DNA of 12,373 nt from a bacterium (GTDB lineage Bacteria; Latescibacterota; Latescibacteria; Latescibacterales; Latescibacteraceae). The stretch covers positions 1-12,373 of the forward strand of contig JAJFUH010000163.1 in the NCBI GenBank assembly GCA_021372535.1, read 5' to 3'. The translations under genes and the position numbers were made by a program. Shown here one piece after another: positions 6,541 through 12,373 of this stretch (within the stretch, counting starts at the first letter, position 1; every line of letters begins with the position of its first letter). Under the pieces are notes generated by a model, which worked only from the letters and a program-made list of their open reading frames with translations, did no database searches and was not told the DNA's origin.

Positions 6541-7403
6541 GCCCCGAAGACTTTCTCGCGATTCAGAAGGATCGTGTAAACACATATCTCGACAGGTATC
6601 TTCTGCCCGAGACAGCGGAGCCGGTAAGCATTCACAAGGCTATCAGGTACAGCGTGTTTTCGGGCGGAAAACGTTTCAGAGCCGGTTTGTGCATTGCGGC
6701 CTGCGAGGCATTCGGCGGAGATTCGGAACGGGCGCTTCCCGTCGCATCGGGTATCGAGCTCATCCATACCTATTCACTCATACACGACGATCTCCCGTGC
6801 ATGGATGATGACGATCTCCGGAGAGGAAAACCGACACTCCATCGGGTGTTCGGGGAAAATATAGCCGTGCTTGCCGGTGATGCGCTCAATGCCCTGGCGT
6901 TTCACCTTATATCGCTTGCCGAGGACTGCCGTCTCATCCGGATTCTGGCCGATGCAATCGGAACGGAAGGAATGATCGGAGGTCAGGTTGCCGATGTGGA
7001 GGCGGAAGGACACCCCAATATCGGCAGGGATGATGTGCATTTCATCCATACACACAAGACGGCTGCGCTTATCAGGGCCAGTCTCCAGATGGGAGCGATA
7101 ACCGCGGGGGCCCCCGAGGAACAGATTGCCGTAACGGGTGAATTCGGCTCGCTGATCGGTCTTGCTTTCCAGATCGTTGACGATATATTGGACATCGAGA
7201 GTTCGGACGAGGTGCTCGGCAAGGATGTCGGGTCCGACCAGCAGCAGGACAAGGCAACCTATCCGAAAGTGTTCGGCCTCGATAGTTCGAAGGAAATTGC
7301 CCGCACGATGATCGATGATTCCTGTGGGGTGCTTACCCGTCTCGATGGTGAGCGGGAGATACTTGACGGTCTTGCCCGGTTCGTAATCAGCAGAGTGTAT
7401 TGA
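6537..7403 (+). CDS. ispA: Farnesyl diphosphate synthase / short-chain polyprenyl synthase
   Basis: This 288-residue all-helical cytosolic enzyme condenses DMAPP and IPP stepwise to farnesyl diphosphate, the precursor of undecaprenyl carrier and quinone side chains. The first aspartate-rich motif is DDLPCMDDDDLRRG (84-97), with the two-residue insertion typical of bacterial type II FPP synthases and Y79-S80 just before it, as in E. coli IspA. The second motif is FQIVDDILD (211-219). SGGKRFR (42-48) binds IPP, and GKD followed by DQQQDKATYP is also conserved. The start is GTG 6537, with GAGGA at 6523-6527. The product length could be C15 or C20; the residues before the first motif favour C15. 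It is the last gene of the ymdB-xseA-xseB-ispA unit. Confidence 0.94.
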   Translation: MSPEDFLAIQKDRVNTYLDRYLLPETAEPVSIHKAIRYSVFSGGKRFRAGLCIAACEAFGGDSERALPVASGIELIHTYSLIHDDLPCMDDDDLRRGKPTLHRVFGENIAVLAGDALNALAFHLISLAEDCRLIRILADAIGTEGMIGGQVADVEAEGHPNIGRDDVHFIHTHKTAALIRASLQMGAITAGAPEEQIAVTGEFGSLIGLAFQIVDDILDIESSDEVLGKDVGSDQQQDKATYPKVFGLDSSKEIARTMIDDSCGVLTRLDGEREILDGLARFVISRVY

Positions 7404-7408
7404 AAAAA

Positions 7409-7432
7409 GGGACAGAGGGACAAAGAGATAAA
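7409..7432 (+). repeat. Period-8 tandem repeat GGGACARA
   Basis: GGGACAGA (7409-7416) and GGGACAAA (7417-7424) differ at one base, and GAGATAAA (7425-7432) looks like a decayed third unit. It starts 6 bases after the ispA stop codon. It is too short for a function to be read. Confidence 0.5.
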
Positions 7433-7447
7433 TGTTAGCCGGGAGTA

Positions 7448-7595
7448 TTCATGAAAAATATTCAACCACGAAGCCACGAAGACACAAATATATGTAACAT
7501 ATTATTTATACTATCATTAGCAATTATTAAACGCAAATACCTGAAAAGATATAAAAAACAAATCCGCGAAAATCCGTGTTCTATTTGAATTTAAA
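7448..7595 (-). repeat. Dispersed intergenic repeat, copy 2 (inverted)
   Basis: Read on the minus strand, this copy begins near 7595 with ATTCAAATAGAAC followed by ACGGATTTTCGCGGATT. It continues through an AT-rich middle whose 7501-7530 segment matches copy 1 (4084-4113) at 26 of 30 bases, and then ATTTGTGTCTTCGTGG (7474-7489), which matches copy 1 at 13 of 16. Copy 2 has one extra CCACGAAG unit (two exact units at 7466-7481, plus strand), making a short period-8 array inside the element. Its outer ends, near TTCATGAA at 7448 and the ATTC region at 7590, only weakly retain the terminal inversion seen in copy 1. Confidence 0.72.
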
Positions 7596-7727
7596 AATAG
7601 ATCGGATTAGGGAAATGTAGATAGAAATCTGTCTTTTATCGTCTTTTAAAACGACTTTTATAAAAAAATCATATATAAACGTTAACCCGGAAACCTTGAA
7701 TAATCAATCTTTTAAAAAAGAAATTCC

Positions 7728-9602
7728 ATGAAACGGATTATTGATACGATCAACAGTCCCCGGGACCTGAGACGGCTTTCCATTGCCGAGCTCGAAAAAC
7801 TTGCGGAAGAAATACGCATGGAAATCTGCAATGTTGTTTCGCATAACGGCGGTCATCTGGCGCCGAGTCTGGGTGTTGTGGAATTAACCATAGCGCTCCA
7901 TGCGAGCCTGAACTGCCCCGAGGATAAAATTGTCTGGGATGTGGGACATCAGTGTTATACTCATAAAATACTAACCGGCCGCCGCGAAGCTTTCCCGACT
8001 CTCCGTATCGAGGGCGGGATTTCCGGATTTCCGAGCATATTCGAAAGCGAATCGGATGCTTTTGGAACAGGGCACGCGGCCACTGCCATATCGTCGGCGC
8101 TCGGGCTTGCCGCGGCGCGCGATCTCAAGGGAGTACATGAAAAGATCGTTGCGGTGGTCGGCGATGGAGCAATGACCGGCGGACTTACATTCGAGGGTCT
8201 CAACAACGCCGGTGCCTCACGCCGTGATATCATTGTCGTCCTCAACGACAACAAGATGTCGATTTCGCCGAATGTGGGAGCGCTTTCAAAATACCTGACC
8301 GATGTCATATCGGCAAAACCGTATAACAAGCTCAAGAAGGATATATGGGAGCTGACCGGGTTTATTCCGCGCATCGGCAAGCCCGTCCGCGTCGTTTTGA
8401 ACCGTATGGAGCGGAGCCTCAAGAATCTCATCGTTCCGGGAGTCTGGTTCGAGAGCCTCGGCTTCCGCTATTTCGGCCCGGTGGACGGACACAATATCGG
8501 CCATCTCATGCAGGTTCTTTCGCAGATCAAGGAGCTCAAAGGTCCGCTGCTTCTTCATGTGTATACCACAAAGGGCAAGGGATACTGTTTCGCCGAGCAG
8601 GACGCCACCCGTTTTCACGGTATCTCGGCGTTTGAAAAAGAAACCGGGAAGCTCAAGTCGAAATCCGACCGTCCGAGTTATTCGGAAATTTTCGGAGATG
8701 CGCTTACGGAGCTTGCGCACAAACAGGAGAATATCTGCGCTGTCACGGCGGCGATGAGCGAGTCCACCGGCCTGGGACCGTTTGCGCAGAAATTCCCGGA
8801 TCGCTTTTTTGATGTCGGAATTGCCGAGGGACATGCGGTAACATTTGCCGCAGGGCTTGCACGGTCAGGCATGAAGCCGGTTGTGGCGATCTATTCGTCA
8901 TTTCTCCAGCGGTCTTACGACAACATTGTTCACGATGTCGCCCTTCAGAAACTGCCGGTGGTTTTCTGTCTCGACCGCGCGGGATTTGTCGGTGAAGACG
9001 GCCCCACGCATAACGGGCTTTTCGATTACTCCTTTACGCGCCATATACCGAACCTCGTGGTAATGGCTCCCATGGACGAGAACGAGCTGAGGGATATGCT
9101 CTCTTTCGCGGTAAAATACTATGATGGTCCCGTTTCCATCCGTTATCCCCGCGGCTCAGGCACCGCCAGGACACTGCTCAAATCGTTCAGGCCCCTGGAA
9201 CCTGGCAAAGCCGAGGTTCTTTTCGAGGGGAAAGATGCTGCCGTCCTTGCCATCGGAGAGACTGTCACACCTTCACTCGAAGCCGCGAAGATACTGGCTG
9301 ACGAAGGAATCAAAGTGACCGTGGTCAACATGCGCTTTGTGCAGCCGCTCGATACCGGCCTGCTCGACAGTATCGCCGAAAAAGGGAAACCCATAATCAC
9401 GGTCGAGGAGAATGTTCTTGCGGGAGGTTTCGGTTCCGCTGTTCTTGAATATTATGCGCTTAAGGGTGTTCGTCCGCATATAACGATGATCGGTGTTCCA
9501 ACCGAATTCGCCGGACAGGCGTCCCGGAAAAGGCTTATCCACCGTTACGGTCTCGATACTCCTTCTATCGCCGAAACCATACGGAAGGCTGTCAGGTCAT
9601 GA
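7728..9602 (+). CDS. dxs: 1-deoxy-D-xylulose-5-phosphate synthase
   Basis: DXS condenses pyruvate and glyceraldehyde 3-phosphate to DXP, with loss of CO2. This is the first, rate-setting step of the MEP isoprenoid pathway and also feeds thiamine and pyridoxal synthesis. At 624 residues it is full length. The thiamine diphosphate/Mg site is GDGAMTGG (145-152) followed by NDN (173-175). Also present are VGHQCYTHK (72-80), FGTGHAATAIS (112-122), the catalytic glutamate E367 in DVGIAEGHAV, the substrate-binding stretch DRAGFVGEDGPTHNG (416-430) and YPRG (473-476). The start at ATG 7728 gives the standard MxxxDxINSPxDLRxLS opening, although only a weak GAAA-type ribosome binding site precedes it. 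Its TGA overlaps the nadK ATG. Confidence 0.97.
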   Translation: MKRIIDTINSPRDLRRLSIAELEKLAEEIRMEICNVVSHNGGHLAPSLGVVELTIALHASLNCPEDKIVWDVGHQCYTHKILTGRREAFPTLRIEGGISGFPSIFESESDAFGTGHAATAISSALGLAAARDLKGVHEKIVAVVGDGAMTGGLTFEGLNNAGASRRDIIVVLNDNKMSISPNVGALSKYLTDVISAKPYNKLKKDIWELTGFIPRIGKPVRVVLNRMERSLKNLIVPGVWFESLGFRYFGPVDGHNIGHLMQVLSQIKELKGPLLLHVYTTKGKGYCFAEQDATRFHGISAFEKETGKLKSKSDRPSYSEIFGDALTELAHKQENICAVTAAMSESTGLGPFAQKFPDRFFDVGIAEGHAVTFAAGLARSGMKPVVAIYSSFLQRSYDNIVHDVALQKLPVVFCLDRAGFVGEDGPTHNGLFDYSFTRHIPNLVVMAPMDENELRDMLSFAVKYYDGPVSIRYPRGSGTARTLLKSFRPLEPGKAEVLFEGKDAAVLAIGETVTPSLEAAKILADEGIKVTVVNMRFVQPLDTGLLDSIAEKGKPIITVEENVLAGGFGSAVLEYYALKGVRPHITMIGVPTEFAGQASRKRLIHRYGLDTPSIAETIRKAVRS

Positions 9603-10453
9603 AAGTCGCCATTGTGGCAAATATCCGTAAAGAAGGTATCAGGACACTTATCCCCGCCTTCATCGACCAGCTCGGTGCCGAGGGTATCGATGCGGTTCTC
9701 GACGAGGAAATTCATGGAATCATCGATGACCGTTATTCATACCGCCCGGTGGGTACTCTCTTTGACGGTGTCGGTTTAATCATATCGTTCGGCGGCGACG
9801 GAACCATTCTCCAGACGGCGAAGCTTTCTGCCGGTACGGGAATACCGATACTCGGCGTGAATCTCGGAAAGGTCGGTTTTCTTGCCGAAATCTCACCGGA
9901 TGAAATAAGCGCCGTTCCCCCGATGATAAAAAACGGTGAATACGAAATTCTGAGCCGCATGGCCTTTTACGCCGAAACGAGCTGCGGTAACCGGTATTTT
10001 GCGCTCAACGATGTTGTCGTCGACCGTAACGCGGACACGAGAATTCTCGGTCTCTCCATCTCGGTCGACGGTATCTTTGCCGGAGAGTTGAACGCCGACG
10101 GGCTTATCGTGTCCACCCCAACCGGCTCCACGGCTCATTCGATGGCTGCCGGCGGGCCGATTGTCATGCCCGACTGTTCGGTTTTTGTCCTGACGCCGAT
10201 ATGCCCCCATTCGCTGACCATCCGGCCCATGATTATCGAGGGTTCGCGCGAGATAGCTCTCGGCATCACGGAAGGATGCGGGCGGATGGCGGTGGACGGC
10301 CAGAGCTTTGTCGATGTCCCGACGGGTTATACCGTGAAAATCAAACGGGCTGAAGAACCGGTCCGGATCGCCCGTTTCAGGAATAAAACCTATTTTGATA
10401 TTCTCCACACACGGCTGAGGTGGGGCGTCAGCCTCAAGTTGAAGAATGCTTGA
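9599..10453 (+). CDS. nadK: NAD kinase (ATP-dependent, NADP synthesis)
   Basis: NAD kinase phosphorylates NAD to NADP and so sets the NADPH supply, including that used by the MEP pathway reductase. The 284-residue protein shows the GGDGT motif (65-69, catalytic D67) inside ISFGGDGTILQTAK, the GVNLGKVGFLAE segment (86-97), LNDVVVDR at the position of the usual NE motif, and the NAD-binding GLIVSTPTGSTAHSMAAGGP (168-187). LTPICPHSLTIRP (198-210) and a C-terminal VDGQ complete the family pattern. The ATG overlaps the dxs stop in ATGA, with GGAAGG at 9583-9588. The 3' end overlaps recN by 8 bases. The gene order dxs-nadK-recN is common, often with tlyA, which is missing here. Confidence 0.96.
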   Translation: MKVAIVANIRKEGIRTLIPAFIDQLGAEGIDAVLDEEIHGIIDDRYSYRPVGTLFDGVGLIISFGGDGTILQTAKLSAGTGIPILGVNLGKVGFLAEISPDEISAVPPMIKNGEYEILSRMAFYAETSCGNRYFALNDVVVDRNADTRILGLSISVDGIFAGELNADGLIVSTPTGSTAHSMAAGGPIVMPDCSVFVLTPICPHSLTIRPMIIEGSREIALGITEGCGRMAVDGQSFVDVPTGYTVKIKRAEEPVRIARFRNKTYFDILHTRLRWGVSLKLKNA

Positions 10454-12143
10454 ATCCCTGACAATTCGGAATTATGCAATTATTGCAGAAATGACCGTAC
10501 AGTTTCCCGGCGGTCTCACCGTAATCACCGGAGAAACCGGCGCCGGGAAATCCATTGTCATCGATGCGCTCGAACTCGTGCTCGGAGCGCGGGCATCCGC
10601 AGAGATGATCAGAGCCGGCTCCGATGAGCTCGAAGTATCCGGCGTCTTCACCCATGACGCTTCTATCCGCGACGAGGAGTTTCCCATCGGAGAGGACGAT
10701 GATGTCCTCATTCTTCGCCGCGAGGTTCGGGCAGACGGTTCGAGCAGGTGTTTTGTCAATGACCAGCCGGTTACCCTGAAGTCGCTCAAAAAACTCGGCG
10801 ACCGTCTCGTCGATCTCCACGGCCAGCACGATCACCAGTCCCTTCTGATGGTTACTGACCATGTGCGGTTTCTGGACGGCTATGGCGGACTTGGGGAACG
10901 TGCTGAGGCGGTCGGTCGTCTCTTTCATGAATATGTCACCGTCCGCGCTTCCATCGCCCGGATGAAGGAGCGTATCGAAAACTCGCGCCGTGACAGGGAT
11001 CTTTACCGTTTTCAGTCCGATGAGATCGACAATGCGAACATTCTGCCGAACGAGGACGAGGAACTCGAACAGTCCATCCGTCGCCTGTCACGCGCGACCG
11101 AGTTGAAAGAACTCGGATGGCGTGCTTTCCAGGTGTTGTCAGATGCCGAAGGTTCGGTGGAGGAGGTTCTCGGCAGTCTTGCGGGAAGCGTGGGGGAGCT
11201 GGCGCAGTCGGATTCCGGTCTTGCCCCGCTGGCGGAGCGTATGGAGGAGCTTACCGGTGGGGTGTCCGAGCTTGCGGGGGATTTCCGGCGGTATGCTGAT
11301 GCGATAGAGGACGATCCGGCAACGCTTGCCGAAATTGAGGAGCGTCTTGCCTTTATCGAGCGGCTCAAGAAAAAATACGGCCCGCGACTCGATGATGTAT
11401 TCGCCTTCCGTGAAAAAATCGGCAAAGAGACTGTCGAAATCGAGGAGCTCGAGCATGAACTCAAAGCCCTCGAAAGCACACTCGGCACAGTCGGGCCGAA
11501 TCTGTTCCGCTGCGCCCGCGAGCTTTCCGCGAAACGGAGAAAAGCCTCGCCCGAGCTTGCCCGTGAGGTTGAAGCACACCTCGCCGAGCTTGGCATGTCA
11601 GGAGCCAAGCTTGTCATCGAGATCGGAAAAAACGAAGGTGGTATCGAGCTTGCGTTCGAAGGAGCACAGATCACGGTGGGAAAAGAAGGAGCGGATCGGG
11701 TCGAATTCATGTTTTCCGCCAATCCCGGCGTTCCGCCCCGGCCGCTCGTAAAGATCGCTTCGGGCGGCGAAGTGTCACGGGTGATGCTTGCGCTCAAACT
11801 CGCCCTCTCGTCGGTGGACAGTGTCCCCACCATGGTTTTCGACGAGATCGATGTGGGGGTATCGGGGCGGGTCGCCGAAGCTGTCGGCAACAAGCTTCTC
11901 AAGCTTTCCGGGAAACGCCAGGTTGTGGTGATAACCCACCTGCCGCAGATTGCCGGAAAAACCGTGAGCCATTTTTCTGCACGCAAGACGGTCGAAAAGG
12001 GTATGACACAGGCTTCTCTCGTTGCACTCGACGAGAATATGCGGCAGAAGGAGCTCGCGGCCATGCTTTCGGGGGAGAAACTCACCGATACCGCTCTTGC
12101 ACATGCCCGTGAACTGATGAAAAAGCCCGGGAATGACGGTTGA
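10446..12143 (+). CDS. recN: DNA repair protein RecN
   Basis: RecN is an SMC-like ATPase that holds broken DNA ends and sister duplexes during double-strand break repair. The 565-residue protein has both half-ATPase domains. Walker A is GETGAGKS (29-36), with LHGQHDHQSLL (124-134) after it. The coiled-coil arm covers about 155-375 and is rich in E, R and L. The ABC signature is IASGGEVSRVMLALKLAL (437-454), Walker B is MVFDEIDVGVSGRVA (463-477) and the H-loop is ITHLPQIA (496-503). The start ATG lies inside the nadK end and only a weak GAAGA precedes it, so translation is probably coupled. It is the last gene of its operon. I see no intrinsic terminator with a T tract close behind the TGA. 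Confidence 0.97.
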   Translation: MLESLTIRNYAIIAEMTVQFPGGLTVITGETGAGKSIVIDALELVLGARASAEMIRAGSDELEVSGVFTHDASIRDEEFPIGEDDDVLILRREVRADGSSRCFVNDQPVTLKSLKKLGDRLVDLHGQHDHQSLLMVTDHVRFLDGYGGLGERAEAVGRLFHEYVTVRASIARMKERIENSRRDRDLYRFQSDEIDNANILPNEDEELEQSIRRLSRATELKELGWRAFQVLSDAEGSVEEVLGSLAGSVGELAQSDSGLAPLAERMEELTGGVSELAGDFRRYADAIEDDPATLAEIEERLAFIERLKKKYGPRLDDVFAFREKIGKETVEIEELEHELKALESTLGTVGPNLFRCARELSAKRRKASPELAREVEAHLAELGMSGAKLVIEIGKNEGGIELAFEGAQITVGKEGADRVEFMFSANPGVPPRPLVKIASGGEVSRVMLALKLALSSVDSVPTMVFDEIDVGVSGRVAEAVGNKLLKLSGKRQVVVITHLPQIAGKTVSHFSARKTVEKGMTQASLVALDENMRQKELAAMLSGEKLTDTALAHARELMKKPGNDG

Positions 12144-12175
12144 TAATTTCTGAACAGTGCTGTTAATATGATTTA

Positions 12176-12211
12176 TTCACAAGATTCAATAGAACGCGGA
12201 TTTTCGCGGAT
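12176..12211 (+). repeat. Dispersed intergenic repeat, copy 3 (left part only)
   Basis: These 36 bases match the first 36 of copy 1 (3994-4029) at 30 positions, with no gaps, and share the CGGATTTTCGCGGATT core with copy 2. Downstream similarity fades after about 12212. Either the copy is truncated or its AT-rich half has diverged beyond recognition by eye. Confidence 0.7.
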
Positions 12212-12346
12212 TATTTTTAAAAGTATGAACTTATAACTGTCCGGTTAAATACTGAGCACCTTTTGTTTGCAGTAGGACATGATAGTGCTCCTACTAATTA
12301 CGGGAACTCACCCCGCGTATAACACTTTGATAATACAGATGTTGGT

Positions 12347-12373
12347 GGCGCCTCCCCTCTCTTGAGGCAAGAG
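12347..12373 (+). repeat. GC-rich inverted repeat cut by the window edge
   Basis: CTCTTG (12359-12364) pairs with CAAGAG (12368-12373) around AGG, and an alternative GCCTC (12350-12354) pairs with GAGGC (12364-12368). The stretch GGCGCCTCCCCT just upstream would extend the stem if AGGGG follows outside the window. It may be a terminator or the arm of another intergenic repeat. Confidence 0.35.

Larger units (their letters stand above)
7404..7727 (+). other. AT-rich spacer between ispA and dxs, filled with repeats
   Basis: These 324 bases hold no gene. In order they contain a period-8 run (GGGACAGA, GGGACAAA, then a decayed unit, 7409-7432), the inverted copy 2 of the dispersed repeat (about 7448-7595) and a direct repeat of GTCTTTTA (7631-7638, 7641-7648). 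The last 50 bases before dxs are AT-rich with TATA-like stretches (7672-7679). I find no -35/-10 pair good enough to call, but dxs should need its own promoter here. Confidence 0.6.
12144..12373 (+). other. Gene-free tail after recN
   Basis: No gene is visible in these 230 bases. They contain copy 3 of the dispersed repeat and a hairpin AGTAGGA (12271-12277) with TCCTACT (12289-12295). An alternative pairing, GAGCAC 12254-12259 with GTGCTC 12285-12290, excludes that hairpin. A GC-rich inverted repeat is cut by the window end. None has a T tract, so the recN operon terminator is not clearly identified. Confidence 0.5.

Noticed and set aside
7404-7727. CRISPR-like array, suggested by the short tandem units
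   Set aside because: The units are 8 bases long and directly adjacent, with no spacers and no cas genes nearby.
11012-12085. A 357-residue minus-strand open frame opposite recN
   Set aside because: The very serine- and arginine-rich translation is what antisense of this codon usage yields. The + strand carries RecN with all its ATPase motifs.

Overview
The window is a run of chromosomal housekeeping genes, all on the + strand, from a bacterium I cannot name to genus. The gene order zapA - rny - ymdB family - xseA - xseB - ispA - dxs - nadK - recN, with infC - rpmI - rplT upstream, is a widespread bacterial arrangement. Intergenic repeats with CGCGGATT and CCACGAAG cores suggest an uncultured environmental lineage, perhaps in the FCB superphylum (for example Latescibacterota). 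That placement is a low-confidence inference.

Layout. Positions 1-261 are the 3' end of infC. A structured spacer of 461 bases without a recognisable gene leads to rpmI and rplT, which are tightly coupled and followed by a hairpin that probably terminates transcription. A good sigma-70-type promoter (TTGACA, 17 bases, TACAAT) then starts a small division operon: a ZapB-like coiled-coil protein and zapA, ending at a long three-tier hairpin with a T7 tract. rny (RNase Y) follows on its own. ymdB-xseA-xseB-ispA form a tight unit with 7-base spacing or overlaps, and dxs-nadK-recN form a second one with 4- and 8-base overlaps. After recN come about 230 bases without a gene.

The genes cover translation (IF3, bL35, bL20), Z-ring assembly (ZapA and partner), mRNA decay (RNase Y, YmdB-family phosphodiesterase), DNA repair (exonuclease VII, RecN), isoprenoid precursor and chain synthesis (DXS, FPP synthase) and NADP supply (NAD kinase). 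DXS and IspA serve the same pathway, and its reductase step uses NADPH. pheS/pheT, often found between rplT and zapA, and tlyA, often found near dxs/nadK/recN, are not here.

I see no new defence, mobile or biosynthetic system. The most interesting non-textbook feature is a dispersed non-coding repeat of about 150-163 bp. It has a full copy between rny and ymdB with 13-bp imperfect terminal inverted repeats, an inverted diverged copy between ispA and dxs, and a partial copy after recN. These are exactly the three points where the otherwise compact gene run is interrupted. The second point of interest is the long, hairpin-rich infC-rpmI spacer, a plausible place for L20 autoregulation.
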